Assembly: GCF_003149515.1 (NCBI RefSeq)
Contig: NZ_CP029145.1
Span: 3,596,001 to 3,660,000 of the forward strand
Origin: Hymenobacter nivis
Lineage (GTDB): Bacteria > Bacteroidota > Bacteroidia > Cytophagales > Hymenobacteraceae
DNA length: 64,000 nucleotides
Direction of reading: 5' to 3'
Shown here piece by piece: positions 8,681-17,751 of the stretch. The notes beneath the pieces are model-generated. The model made no database searches and was not told where the DNA came from. It saw only the letters and a list, made by a program, of their open reading frames with translations. A program made the position numbers and the translations under genes. How positions within the stretch are numbered: the first letter of the stretch is position 1; each line of letters starts with the position of its first letter.

Positions 8681-8777
8681 AGCACGAAGTAGAGACGTAT
8701 CCTTGCGTCTCCGGTTTGAACAACTTGTCCGACATCGTTCAATTCTGAGACGCAAGGATGCGTCTCTACTTCGTGCT
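8681..8777. repeat. Long imperfect palindrome
   Basis: Arms 8681-8712 and 8746-8777 pair: AGCACGAAGTAGAGACG on the left matches CGTCTCTACTTCGTGCT on the right, followed by inner TCCTTGCGTCTC/GAGACGCAAGGA and TTGAAC/GTTCAA. It is the size and shape of a REP-like or MITE-like element. Confidence 0.65.
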
Positions 8778-8785
8778 GGCGTTAG

Positions 8786-8857
8786 CCCAAACTGCCCCCA
8801 CAGCAAAAACAGCCGCCCAAAATTGGGCGGCTGTTTTTGCTGTGGGGGCAGTTTGGG
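8786..8857. terminator. Perfect 35-bp bidirectional terminator
   Basis: A perfect 35-bp inverted repeat with a 2-base centre. The core AGCCGCCCAA/TTGGGCGGCT is bordered by CAAAAAC and GTTTTTG, giving a U-run on either strand. It lies between the convergent TPM gene and the small secreted-protein gene and fits both. Confidence 0.8.
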
Positions 8858-8875
8858 GCCCCGGTCGTGGGGTGG

Positions 8876-9136
8876 CTACTTCGGCATGGTGCCTTCCAGT
8901 TCGCCGACTTTGATGACGCCGCGGTGCTTGGGCTGTTGGGCGCGCCGGGCCTGCCGCCGGGCCCGCCGCCGGGCGAAGAAGCCCATGCGGGCGTTGCGCT
9001 TACGCGCCTGGCCCCGGTACTTGTAGGCCTTGTAGCGCGGGTGGTGGTCGGCGGTGGGCGCACTGGCCGCGGCGGCCGCCTGGGCATCGGCCAAGCTGAG
9101 CAAGCAGCAAAGCAGCACGAGGATAATTCGAATCAT
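8876..9136 (-). CDS. Small secreted basic protein
   Basis: An 86-residue protein with a clear signal peptide (MIRIILVLLCCLLSLADAQA) and a strongly basic mature part including GFFARRRARRQARRAQQ. No family recognised. The arginine-rich segment suggests binding to nucleic acid, polysaccharide or lipid on the outside of the inner membrane, but this is only inference. It reads toward the perfect palindrome at 8786-8857, its likely terminator. Confidence 0.65.
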   Translation of the reverse strand: MIRIILVLLCCLLSLADAQAAAAASAPTADHHPRYKAYKYRGQARKRNARMGFFARRRARRQARRAQQPKHRGVIKVGELEGTMPK

Positions 9137-9527
9137 AAGGGAATGATAAAAAGTGAACTATAAGTAGTTAGAAACGCAAAGTAACCTCCCGGCCTGCATT
9201 CACGGTTTGCACCGGGCCCCGTTGTTCGGCGTATAATGGGTAGGGCAAAGTTTTTTTATGAATTTTAAAACAAAAGTGCAACTATACATTGTAAAAAATC
9301 TATGTGATTAACTGGTTGATGATTGCTTTGAAAGAAAGGCGAGAACAACCGATTTAAAGAAAGTAGGAATTGTTTGGAAATAACCCGAAGGCTGCCCTTC
9401 GTTTCCTAAATCAGCTTACTAAAAGGATATTTCCCCCGTATGTAGGGCGCTTGCGGCGGCGGGCCCCGGGCCCGCCGCCGCAAGCGCCCGCTCGGTAGTA
9501 TTTTGCTGCCATTCAACCCGTTTTTTA
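9137..9527. other. Intergenic region before the polysaccharide locus
   Basis: AT-rich from about 9240 to 9430, unlike its surroundings, and containing the palindrome at 9445-9489. It must carry the promoter of the small secreted gene (minus strand) and that of the flippase (plus strand). Confidence 0.4.
9445..9489. repeat. Perfect GC palindrome, 21-bp arms
   Basis: The arms GGGCGCTTGCGGCGGCGGGC (plus C) and their exact complement are separated by 3 bases. It lies 39 bases before the first polysaccharide gene, in its leader, so an attenuator or structural role is possible. Confidence 0.65.
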
Positions 9528-10886
9528 GTGAGCGACGAGATTACCATTGTTAAGGGCGAGGCGGGTATGGCCAAGCCCACCATGCGCCGCTTCGCCGTCA
9601 ATGTGGCGTCGCTGTTCAGCGTGCAGGTGGCCAATTTCCTGCTGCCGCTGCTCACCGTGCCCTACGTGGTGCGCATCATCGGGCCCGACAAGCTGGGCCT
9701 GCTCAACTTCTCGCAGGCCTACGTCACCTATTTCAGCTTGCTCATCAACTACGGCTTCGACATGGCAGCCGTGCGCGTCATCGCCGCCAACCGCGCGGAC
9801 ACCGAGGCTACCAGCCGCATCTTCAGCCAGGTAATGGCTGGCAAGGCGCTGCTGTGGGTGCTGTCGGTAGTCGTGTTCACCGTCGTCACGCTCTCCAACC
9901 CTGAGTTCAAAGGGCACCTGGGGCTGCACATCTGCACGTTTTTGGTGTGCATCGGCACGGTGCTTTCGCCGTTCTGGCTGTACCAGGCCATGGAAGATTT
10001 GGGGCGCGTGGCCATGTTCAATCTGGCCGTGAAGCTCATCTTTTCGCTCTCGGTGCTGCTGCTCATTCGCAAGGCTGATGACTACGTGTACCAGAACCTG
10101 GCCATCAGCGTGTCGCAGATTTTGGTGAGCGTGGCTGCGCTCTACGTGGCCGTGCGGCGCTTCAAAATCAAGTTCACTTGGCCTACGGGCCCTGAGCTGC
10201 GCAACCGCTTCAAGGAAGACCGGACGCTGTTTTTCTCGTCGGTGATGATTACGATCTACGCCAGCTCGAACGTGTTCATCCTCGGCCTGCTCAGCCTGCC
10301 CTACAACGTGGGCATCTACGCGGCCGGCACGCGGCTGGAGGGTATGGCCGAATCGTTCGTGGGCCTGGCGCTCAACCAGGCCTTTTTCCCCATTGTGGCC
10401 CAGGCTTTTGGGCAAGGGCGCGAGCAGGGGCTGCGCATGGTGCGCACCACGTTTTTCCCACTTTTCATTGTAATGGCCTTGGTGAGCGCGGGGCTGTGGC
10501 TGGTGGGGCCCTACGTCATCACGCTGCTCTACGGGGCTAAGTTCGCGGGGGCCGTCACCATCCTGCGCATCGTGGCGCTGCTGCCGCTCATCATCGGCAT
10601 GAGCAACCTGCTGGGCCTGCACACCATGCTAAACTTGCGCATGGATCGCGCCTTTTTCACGGTCACGGCCGTGGGCTCAGTGGTGGGCCTGGCCCTGAAC
10701 CTACTGCTCATCCGCCGCTATGCGCACGTGGGGGCCGCCTACGCGCTGGTGCTCACGGAGGCCTACATCACGGGGGCCATGTACGTGTACCTGCGCTGGA
10801 AGGGTATCGAAGTCATCAAGGTGTCACACCTGCGCGAAGCCATCGCCTTTACTAAATCGCGCGTATTAGCATTAAAAAACAGGTAG
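9528..10886 (+). CDS. Polysaccharide flippase (Wzx-like)
   Basis: A 452-residue membrane protein of the MOP/Wzx family that moves undecaprenyl-linked repeat units across the inner membrane. The N-terminal NVASLFSVQVANFLLPLLTV and PYVVRIIGPDKLGLLNFSQA are the standard start of RfbX-type flippases. About 12-14 hydrophobic segments can be seen. The GTG at 9528 is used; an ATG 13 codons downstream (MAKPTMRRF) is equally plausible. Two bases separate it from the following glycosyltransferase, so they are co-transcribed. It is one of two flippases in this locus. Confidence 0.85.
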   Translation: MSDEITIVKGEAGMAKPTMRRFAVNVASLFSVQVANFLLPLLTVPYVVRIIGPDKLGLLNFSQAYVTYFSLLINYGFDMAAVRVIAANRADTEATSRIFSQVMAGKALLWVLSVVVFTVVTLSNPEFKGHLGLHICTFLVCIGTVLSPFWLYQAMEDLGRVAMFNLAVKLIFSLSVLLLIRKADDYVYQNLAISVSQILVSVAALYVAVRRFKIKFTWPTGPELRNRFKEDRTLFFSSVMITIYASSNVFILGLLSLPYNVGIYAAGTRLEGMAESFVGLALNQAFFPIVAQAFGQGREQGLRMVRTTFFPLFIVMALVSAGLWLVGPYVITLLYGAKFAGAVTILRIVALLPLIIGMSNLLGLHTMLNLRMDRAFFTVTAVGSVVGLALNLLLIRRYAHVGAAYALVLTEAYITGAMYVYLRWKGIEVIKVSHLREAIAFTKSRVLALKNR

Positions 10887-10888
10887 TT

Positions 10889-11797
10889 ATGGAAACAATT
10901 GCCGCTTTGGTGGTTACCTACAACCGCCTGGCCGACCTCAAGAAGTGCCTCGACACGCTGCGCGAACAAACGCGGCCGCTCGACGCCATCTTTATTGTGA
11001 ACAACGGCAGCACCGACGGCACTGCCGAGTGGCTGGCCACCCAGACCGGCCTGCTGGTGACCACCCAAGCCAACCTGGGCGGGGCCGGCGGCTTCGCCAC
11101 GGGCATCGATACGGCCTACCGCGCCGGCCATACCTGGATTTGGTGCATGGACGACGATTGCCTCGCCGCGCCCGACGCCCTGGCCCAGCTGCTGGCCGCG
11201 CCCAACCTGGGGCCCTGCATCAAGAACGCAATGTCGGTGAGCGTGAACAACCGCGACGAGTTGGCCTTCTTCGTGGACCGCCCCAACCAAGCCTACCGCA
11301 AGGTGAGCGACATGACCGGCGTGGACTTGATTTACGGCGTGGCCTCGTTTTTCAACGGCACGCTGGTGCACCGCAAGGTGGTGGAAACCATTGGTATTCC
11401 TGACAAGGACTTGTTTATTTGGGGCGATGAGGTGGAGTACATGACCCGGGCCCAGAAGCACGGCTTCCCCGTTGTGACGGTGCCCAGCAGCGTGTTCTAT
11501 CACCCCGCTTCGTTCGATCGCGACGGTATTCCGTGGCCCGCCGCCTGGAAGCAGTACTATGCTGTGCGCAACCAGCGCCGCGTGCTGCAAAATCAGTTTG
11601 GTAACACCCTCGGCTGGGCATTGTACGCCAGCTGGGCCGCCAAGGCCACCTTGCAGCAAGCCCGCGCCAAGCGCGACAACCGCCTCTACAACTTCCTGCT
11701 CTACGGCGAGGCCGCCCTCGACAGCCTGACCGGTAATTTTCGCAAGCGGCCCGATACCATCCGCACGCTCCAACTCTACAAGTGGCGCAATAAGTAG
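10889..11797 (+). CDS. GT2 glycosyltransferase (GlfT-like)
   Basis: A 302-residue family 2 glycosyltransferase. The N-terminus shows AALVVTYNRLADLKKCLDTL, and the metal-binding motif is WCMDDDC near residue 90. LFIWGDEVEYMTRAQKHG near residue 175 is characteristic of the galactofuranosyl/rhamnosyl-transferase branch, where W-x-D-D/E is part of the acceptor-side catalytic site. It probably adds one sugar of the exopolysaccharide repeat. It is coupled to the preceding flippase and ends before a strong terminator. Confidence 0.85.
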   Translation: METIAALVVTYNRLADLKKCLDTLREQTRPLDAIFIVNNGSTDGTAEWLATQTGLLVTTQANLGGAGGFATGIDTAYRAGHTWIWCMDDDCLAAPDALAQLLAAPNLGPCIKNAMSVSVNNRDELAFFVDRPNQAYRKVSDMTGVDLIYGVASFFNGTLVHRKVVETIGIPDKDLFIWGDEVEYMTRAQKHGFPVVTVPSSVFYHPASFDRDGIPWPAAWKQYYAVRNQRRVLQNQFGNTLGWALYASWAAKATLQQARAKRDNRLYNFLLYGEAALDSLTGNFRKRPDTIRTLQLYKWRNK

Positions 11798-11878
11798 CGG
11801 AAGCTGCTTCACAAGCCCCCATAGAGGCCTTGCGAGGCGCTACGCAGGGTAGGTAAGTACCTGCTAAAGATATGTTGC

Positions 11879-11918
11879 AACAAAAAAGAGCAGCCCATCA
11901 AGACTGCTCTTTTTTGTT
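11879..11918. terminator. Bidirectional intrinsic terminator
   Basis: The arms AACAAAAAAGAGCAG and CTGCTCTTTTTTGTT form a perfect 15-bp stem with T-runs on both strands. It is placed between the convergent GT2 and OmpA-domain genes. Confidence 0.85.
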
Positions 11919-11960
11919 GGTAATTCCTGAAAGAAACCGGGCACGATAAGCGCCGGGGCC

Positions 11961-13172
11961 CTATTTCTGCACCACTTGCATGCTCACGCGGCGGTTAAGG
12001 GAGCGGCCCTCCTGGGTGTCGTTGCTGGCGAGGCCGTCGAGGGCCCCGTAGCCCGTCGAGGTGAGGCGGTCGGCGGGCACCCCCATGCTCACGAGGGTGG
12101 CCATGGCGGCCTTGGCGCGCTCCTGGCTCAGGCGCAGGTTGATGTAGGGGCTGCCTGAGCTGTCGGTGTAGCCGCCCAGCTTCACCTTGGCTGCCGGAAA
12201 CCGCTTGAGAATACTGGCGATGTTGGAGAGCTGCCACAGCGATTCGTTGGTTAGAATAGCTTTATTGGATTCAAAATAAATGCGGTCGAAGCCGATCCAG
12301 CCCTTTGACGGGTTCAGCAAGTCAACCTCCTTGGTGGGGTCGATGAGGAACTGGTAGAGCTTGCTCTCGGTCGAGTTGGACCCGATGATTTGGCGCACGC
12401 CATTTTTGAGCTTGAGCACCACCGGTACCGCCGTTTTGCCGCGGGCCGCGTCGGCGGCCGACGTCAGGTTGGCCACCGGCACGGCCGTGTAGGGCCGGCC
12501 CGACGGGGCGCTGGCGTCGAGGGCGGGGGCGGCTGAGGACACCGCGGCCACCTCGGCATCGGGGGTGCGGGTGCCCAGGATGTAGCCAAACTCGGCCACC
12601 GCAATAAGGCCTACGCTCAGCAGCAGCGCGTTGGCGTGCCGCGCCACCCACGAGGAGGCTACGGCCGGGGCTCCGGCCGCTGTGGACGCGGCGGCAAACT
12701 CGGCGGCCAGCGGGGCCCCCGCGGCCGAAGCAGCGCCCGGTTGCGGCCGCAGCCACTGGCTCAGCTCCTGGGCCGTCCAGCTATTTTGGGCCACCAGGCC
12801 GCCCATGATGCTGAGCGCCGCGCCACTTACCCGCTCCACCAGCTGGTTCACCGACGCGGTTTGGATGCCGGTGGCCGTGGCCACGCTGTGCACCTTGCCG
12901 TGGTAGCGGTCGTCGAGGGCCGTTTTCACCAGGTCCGCATCGGCGTCGGGCTGCGGGGCGGTGTGCGCGGCGCGGGCCGCGTTCCAGAGGGAGTCGCGGC
13001 CGCTGGGCTGCCCGGCCAGCTCCTCGAAGGTGCTCATTACCAAGTCGGCCACGCGCGAAATGGCCAGCTGCACCCCCACCTGGTGCTCGGCCGCCAGGGG
13101 CCCCGTGGGGGCTGAGCTGTGCGTCCGAAGGAAGTTTTTAATGTCTTCCGGCATGTTGTGCAGCGTGGTCAT
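11961..13172 (-). CDS. DUF937 plus OmpA-domain protein
   Basis: A 403-residue two-domain protein. The N-terminal 180 residues resemble DUF937 (VMSTFEELAGQPSGRDSLWN, SVNQLVERVSGAALSIMGGL). A single membrane helix lies near residues 190-210 (NALLLSVGLIAVAEFGYILG). The C-terminal OmpA/MotB domain spans about residues 295-403, with IYFESNKAILTNESL, VKLGGYTDSSG and LSQERAKAAMATLVSMGVP. It would bind peptidoglycan while DUF937 stays in the cytoplasm, although the first part could also be periplasmic. It and the next lipoprotein gene read against the polysaccharide operon and split it in two. Confidence 0.85.
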   Translation of the reverse strand: MTTLHNMPEDIKNFLRTHSSAPTGPLAAEHQVGVQLAISRVADLVMSTFEELAGQPSGRDSLWNAARAAHTAPQPDADADLVKTALDDRYHGKVHSVATATGIQTASVNQLVERVSGAALSIMGGLVAQNSWTAQELSQWLRPQPGAASAAGAPLAAEFAAASTAAGAPAVASSWVARHANALLLSVGLIAVAEFGYILGTRTPDAEVAAVSSAAPALDASAPSGRPYTAVPVANLTSAADAARGKTAVPVVLKLKNGVRQIIGSNSTESKLYQFLIDPTKEVDLLNPSKGWIGFDRIYFESNKAILTNESLWQLSNIASILKRFPAAKVKLGGYTDSSGSPYINLRLSQERAKAAMATLVSMGVPADRLTSTGYGALDGLASNDTQEGRSLNRRVSMQVVQK

Positions 13173-13503
13173 GGTAATGGGTTGACGAAGGAGTGAAGAA
13201 AAAAGGTGCTGTTTTTTATGGCTTCAGTACCAAATGGACTTACGAAAGCCGGTCCGCCAAGGATTGGGCCCTGGCTGAAGATGCAAAACGGGGTTTTGCC
13301 GGTGTCCGCCCCAGCGGCGCTTGCAGTGCGCCAAGCAGATTTTTGGGGCCCTAGGCCAGCGGGGCGTAGCGGATAATTACATTTTCAGCAGCGCGTTACC
13401 ACTTAAAAACGCGCAATTTGTTTCCTGTAAATATAAATTATATTAAATATAATTTATATTTATAACGAAGGACTTGGCCTTAGTAGCCGGGCCCCGGGCT
13501 GGG
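13173..13503. other. Intergenic region with AT palindrome
   Basis: No gene seen. It holds the AT-rich palindrome at 13428-13462 and the promoter region of the DUF937/OmpA gene. Confidence 0.4.
13428..13462. repeat. AT-only palindrome, 15-bp arms
   Basis: The arms TAAATATAAATTATA and TATAATTTATATTTA are exact complements with 5 bases between. It sits in an AT island inside GC-rich sequence, downstream of the lipoprotein gene, and could be an operator, a terminator or a DNA-melting site. Confidence 0.6.
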
Positions 13504-14055
13504 CTACAGCTGCTCGACGCGGCCGCCGGGGTACACCACGAACGTGGCGCTGTCGAGGGCCAGGGCTCCGGCCTTATTTTTGGCGCGGTAGGCGTGCACC
13601 AGCTGGGTGCCCAGGCGGGCCGAATCCTTCACGCCGATGAAGCTGTTGGCGATGACCAGTAGCGAATCGTTGTGCTTATTGGCCTTGCCATAGCGGGCCA
13701 TGATGGCGGCGGTTTTGGCCGGCGCGTCGTGGCGGGCCAGCGAGGCTTTGTAGTTGGCCAGCGCCTGGTTGCGGGGCGTTAGGGCGTCGTCAAAGGCCTG
13801 CATGGCTAACACGCCCTTGATGGCGGCCTCGTTCATTTTGGTGTAGGCGGCGGGGGCTCCCCAGCGCACGGGCTCGTAGCCGGGGAAGGCCGCGGCGTGG
13901 GCGGCTACGTACGCCGCCACGGCCTGCTGCAAGGTATCGGCCGGGGCGGCGGCCTTGGCTGCGGGGGCCCCTGCGGCGGCCTTGCCGGCCGGGGCGGGGG
14001 AGTTGCAACCAGCGGCGGCCAACAAAAAAACGAGCGTGGGGAAAAGGTTTTTCAT
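13504..14055 (-). CDS. Unknown lipoprotein
   Basis: A 183-residue predicted lipoprotein: signal MKNLFPTLVFLLAAAGC, then a low-complexity Ala/Pro/Gly/Lys linker to about residue 40, then a helical domain. No family is recognised; segments such as VRWGAPAAYTKMNEAA, RYGKANKHNDSLLVIANSFIG and YRAKNKAGALALDSATFVV suggest a small periplasmic-side domain of the kind often annotated as hypothetical in Bacteroidota. Transcribed away from the export operon, it shares its upstream region with the Wza-like gene. Confidence 0.7.
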   Translation of the reverse strand: MKNLFPTLVFLLAAAGCNSPAPAGKAAAGAPAAKAAAPADTLQQAVAAYVAAHAAAFPGYEPVRWGAPAAYTKMNEAAIKGVLAMQAFDDALTPRNQALANYKASLARHDAPAKTAAIMARYGKANKHNDSLLVIANSFIGVKDSARLGTQLVHAYRAKNKAGALALDSATFVVYPGGRVEQL

Positions 14056-14428
14056 GGCGGGGACAAGCTATTGGATGATGCGGAGTATGGGGCCAGCCGG
14101 TGGGAAGCTGGGCACTGCGGGGCCGCCCCAAGCAGTCAAGGCGTTAGCTCGGCGGTTGCGCGGCTCTACGGTACGGCGCGTTGTGGAGTTTCCGCGGGGC
14201 GGCCCTGCTGGCCGGTGGGGCCCCGGGCGCGGTGTGGGCGAAGCGCCGGGTTTGTTGCGCAACCGTGAACGGGTTAAAATCCGTATGGCTCAGCGAATTC
14301 AACCGTCCGGGAGATTTTCGCCGCTGGAACGCGCCCGGGCAATGGCGCGCCGCAAGCAAGTTATTTTGTCACAATACTTGCAAATTTGACTAATAATTTA
14401 TTTATTCAACTTTTTGAATGTTCTACTC
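14056..14428. other. Divergent region before the export operon
   Basis: No gene supported. It must hold promoters for the lipoprotein (minus) and the Wza-like gene (plus). The last 60 bases turn AT-rich (AATTTATTTATTCAACTTTT around 14395-14414). Confidence 0.4.
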
Positions 14429-15211
14429 ATGATGTTATTTTTCCGATTACGCTGGTTGGGCTGGGGGTTACTGTTGGGTTTGGGAAGCTGCGTGACGCAG
14501 CAAAAGCTGCCGTATTTGCAAAGCAGCAGCTATTCGACGCAAAAGCCGGTGGAGGTGAACAACGCCCGCCCGGCGTACCTGCTCCAGCCGGGCGACGTGC
14601 TCAGCATCCGGGTGCAGAGCGTGCAGCCCGCCTTGAGCGAACTTTTTAACGTGCCGACGCCCCAGAGCATGGTTTCGGGCGACCCCAGCACCCTCTACCT
14701 CACGGGCTACCCCGTCGACGAGGCCGGCACCATCAATCTGCCCACCGTGGGCCGCCTCAAGGTAACGGGCCTCAGCCTGACCCAGGCCCAGGCACTGCTC
14801 GAGCAGAAGGTGGGCGCTTACGTGCGCGACGCCAACGTGCTGGTGAAATTGCTAAGCTTTAAAATCACGGTATTGGGCGAAGTGCGCCTGCCGGGCCGCT
14901 ACTTCATTTACAACCCGCAGGCCACCGTGCTGGAGGCCCTGGGCATGGCCGGCGACCTCACTGAATTCGGTAACCGCCAGAACGTTAAGCTCGTTCGGCA
15001 AACCGCCAAGGGGTCGGAAGTCGTATTGCTAGACTTGACCGACCCCAAACTGCTGCAATCGCCCTACTATTACCTGCTGCCCAACGACGCCCTGTACATA
15101 GAACCGCTGAAGGCGCGCACGGCCCGGGGCAACGCTAACAACTTGGGCCTGGTATTTGCCGGCATCTCCGCCGTTGTGCTGTTGATCGGCTATTTTACTA
15201 CGAGAAAATAA
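14429..15211 (+). CDS. Wza-like polysaccharide export lipoprotein
   Basis: A 260-residue outer-membrane polysaccharide export protein. The signal is hydrophobic (RWLGWGLLLGLGSC, lipobox LGSC) and the mature part contains the PES domain (YLLQPGDVLSIRVQSVQP, INLPTVGRLKVTGLSLTQAQ) and an SLBB-like part (ITVLGEVRLPGRYFIYNPQA). A C-terminal hydrophobic segment (LGLVFAGISAVVLLIGYFTT) forms a membrane helix, as in Bacteroidota Wza homologues. The start at ATG 14429 is preferred to the TTG at 14414. Forty-nine bases separate it from the tyrosine kinase; the pair forms the export machine. Confidence 0.9.
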   Translation: MMLFFRLRWLGWGLLLGLGSCVTQQKLPYLQSSSYSTQKPVEVNNARPAYLLQPGDVLSIRVQSVQPALSELFNVPTPQSMVSGDPSTLYLTGYPVDEAGTINLPTVGRLKVTGLSLTQAQALLEQKVGAYVRDANVLVKLLSFKITVLGEVRLPGRYFIYNPQATVLEALGMAGDLTEFGNRQNVKLVRQTAKGSEVVLLDLTDPKLLQSPYYYLLPNDALYIEPLKARTARGNANNLGLVFAGISAVVLLIGYFTTRK

Positions 15212-15260
15212 CCGGGTTTAACCGTTTGATTTTTTGGGGTTCTGCCCAAGCTAAATACCT

Positions 15261-17648
15261 ATGGAAGCGCGTCCTGCCCCTTTTGCTGCCGAATTAGACT
15301 TACACGAGCTTTTTTTCAAGCTCCGCCGCCGCTGGACCTGGTTCGTCGCGGCCCTGGCCATCGCCGGGGTCCTGGCCTGGGTGTACCTGCAAGTGAAGGC
15401 TCCGGTCTATGATTTTCAGTCCACTTTGCTCATCGGCGACCAATCGACGGGCTCCAAGCAGGCCCAGGAATTGCTGCAACTGCTGGACAGCAAGCCCAAG
15501 GGCCTCAAGCTGGAAGACGAAGTGGGCCTGCTCTCCTCGTCGGACATGATGCGGCGCACGCTGGCCCAGCTGCCGTTTTCGGTGAGCTACTACGCCGAGC
15601 CCAACTCGTGGCTGAACTGGGTGCGGCCGTTGCAAGTGCGCGAGCGGGCGGCCGGCGATATGCCCTTCTGGGTAGTGGCCGTGCCGGGCCGGCCCCAGCT
15701 CACGGGCGTGCCCATTTACGTGGAGTCGCTGCCAGGCAACAAATTCCGGGTGCACGCCGACGCCAAGCGCGGCCAACTGCGCCAGCTGGCCACCGGCGAC
15801 TTGGTGCGCGAGGTAACCGACGTGGAATTTGACCAGACCGTGGCCGCCGGCGACACGTTGCGCAGCCCCTTGCTGACGCTGGTGTTCCGGCCCGAGCCCG
15901 ACCAGCTGGGCGGCGGCAAAGCCAGGTACTTCTTCAAGCTGAACGACCTGGCCAGCCTGACGGCCGAGTACCAGGCCCGCCTCAAGGTGCGCCCCACCGA
16001 CCACGAGTCGCGCATTCTGGAGCTGACCACCTCGGGCACGGTGCCGGCTAAGGAAGCCCAGTTCCTGAACACGCTGATGGCCACCTATGTGCAGGACGAC
16101 CTAAGCCAAAAAAACCAGGTGGGTAGCAAAACCCTGGCCTTCCTCGACAACGAAATCAGTAAGCTGTCGGGCTCGAAAACACGCGCCGCGCAGGACCTGA
16201 GTTCCTTCCGTTCGGCCAACAGCGTGGTGGACGCCGGGGCACAGTCGGGCGTGGGCATTCAGCAGCAAAACGAGCTGAACGCCACCCGCAACCGCCTGGC
16301 TACCAGCCAGCGTCGCTACGAAAATATGCTCTCCTACCTGCGTGCCCACCGCGGTGCTGGCAGCGTAACGGCCCTGAGCAGCGGCGGCCTTGACGACCCG
16401 GCCGCGACTGGCCTCATCCAGCAGCTTTCGGAGCTGGGCAGCCAGCGCGCCGCCCTGATCGTGAACGCCAGCGAAATCAACCCTTTGGTGGTGGTGCTCG
16501 ACGAGAAAATCAGCACGACCAAGGAGCTGCTTATCCAGACCCTGACCGGGCTGGTGAACTCGTCGGCCAGCTCGCTGCGCGACGCCGACCAGCAGCTGGG
16601 CGAGGTGCGCGGCCAGCTGAGCCGGATGCCCGAGAATGAGCGCCAGCTCGGCTCGCTGCAAACCAATTCCCAGTTCAACGAGAAGAACTACAACTACCTG
16701 GTGGAGAAGCGTAACGAGGCCGCCATTGCCCTGGCCACCAACGCTACCGATAAGAAGATTGTGGACGCCGCCAAGCAAAACGGCCTGGGACCCTCGGCAC
16801 CCAAGCCGCTGCTGGTAGGCCTGCTGGCGCTGCTGGCCGGCCTGGTGCTGCCCGCCGCCCTCGTGCTGATGCAGGACAAAACCAACCGCCGCGTGCAAAG
16901 CAAGGAAGACTTGGCCCGCCTCACCGGCATTCCGCTGCTGGGCGCCATCCCGCACGGCTCCGACGAGGACAAGCAGAGCATGCTGCACGACCCGCGCAGC
17001 GCCATTGCGGAAGCCTTCCGGGCGGTGCGCGTGAACCTGCAATACCTCTCGGCGGGGCTGGATAAGCGCGTGATTGGCGTCACGTCGTCGGTGCCGGGCG
17101 AGGGCAAGAGCTTTTGCACCGTGAACCTGGCCGCCGAGCTAGCCCAGAGCGGCCGCCGGGTGGCGGTGCTGGAGTGCGACATGCGCCGCCCCACACTGGC
17201 CAGCTACTTCGGCATCGACCGCCGCGCCGCGCACGGCCTCAGTACTTATTTGGAAGGCACCAGCACCCTAGACGAGGCCCGTAGCAGTACTAGTATTGAC
17301 AACCTCGACGTGTTTTGCTGCGGCCCGCTGCCCCAGAACCCCACGCGCCTGATTGAAAGCGCACGATTGGGCGAGCTGGTGCAACAGTTACGCGGTGAGT
17401 ACGACTACCTGCTGGTGGATATTCCACCGCTGGGCTACGTGTCGGAGTTCCTGGTGCTGCTGCAATACCTCGACGCCAAGGTGTATGTGGTACGCCAGAA
17501 TTATACCGACCGCTCGCTGGTGGGCCAGATCAACGAAATGCACCGCGACCAAAAAGTCAAGCAACTCTACCTGCTCATCAACGACGTGCGCTTCGCCAAC
17601 ACCTACGAATACCGCTACAAAGCCGACGCCTATAAATACGGAGCGTAG
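15261..17648 (+). CDS. Wzc-like chain-length regulator and tyrosine kinase
   Basis: A 795-residue fusion of a Wzz chain-length domain and a cytoplasmic BY-kinase. The first membrane helix is near residues 28-47 and the second near 518-537, with a large periplasmic coiled-coil/GNVR region between (NERQLGSLQTNSQFNEKNYN). The kinase shows Walker A TSSVPGEGKSF (about 608-618), Walker A-prime VLECDMRRPTL (about 634) and Walker B LLVDIPPLG (about 717). The C-terminal tyrosine cluster YEYRYKADAYKYGA is the autophosphorylation tail. With the Wza-like protein it controls polymer length and export across the envelope. Confidence 0.92.
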   Translation: MEARPAPFAAELDLHELFFKLRRRWTWFVAALAIAGVLAWVYLQVKAPVYDFQSTLLIGDQSTGSKQAQELLQLLDSKPKGLKLEDEVGLLSSSDMMRRTLAQLPFSVSYYAEPNSWLNWVRPLQVRERAAGDMPFWVVAVPGRPQLTGVPIYVESLPGNKFRVHADAKRGQLRQLATGDLVREVTDVEFDQTVAAGDTLRSPLLTLVFRPEPDQLGGGKARYFFKLNDLASLTAEYQARLKVRPTDHESRILELTTSGTVPAKEAQFLNTLMATYVQDDLSQKNQVGSKTLAFLDNEISKLSGSKTRAAQDLSSFRSANSVVDAGAQSGVGIQQQNELNATRNRLATSQRRYENMLSYLRAHRGAGSVTALSSGGLDDPAATGLIQQLSELGSQRAALIVNASEINPLVVVLDEKISTTKELLIQTLTGLVNSSASSLRDADQQLGEVRGQLSRMPENERQLGSLQTNSQFNEKNYNYLVEKRNEAAIALATNATDKKIVDAAKQNGLGPSAPKPLLVGLLALLAGLVLPAALVLMQDKTNRRVQSKEDLARLTGIPLLGAIPHGSDEDKQSMLHDPRSAIAEAFRAVRVNLQYLSAGLDKRVIGVTSSVPGEGKSFCTVNLAAELAQSGRRVAVLECDMRRPTLASYFGIDRRAAHGLSTYLEGTSTLDEARSSTSIDNLDVFCCGPLPQNPTRLIESARLGELVQQLRGEYDYLLVDIPPLGYVSEFLVLLQYLDAKVYVVRQNYTDRSLVGQINEMHRDQKVKQLYLLINDVRFANTYEYRYKADAYKYGA

Positions 17649-17750
17649 TTTTTAGCTGATGGCCATTAACTATTGGCTGTTAGATTTTTACAAGTGGAAA
17701 AGAACATCTTTGTCTTAAAAAGCTAACAGCTAAAAGCCATCAGCTAAAAA
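17649..17750. repeat. Long AT-rich palindrome before flippase
   Basis: Outer arms TTTTTAGCTGATGGC and GCCATCAGCTAAAAA are exact complements. Inner GCTGTTAG and CTAACAGC also pair. The right arm ends one base before the flippase ATG, so the start codon lies at the base of the stem. It may act as a terminator of the Wzc gene, an attenuator, or be an inserted repeat. Confidence 0.7.
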
Positions 17751-17751
17751 A

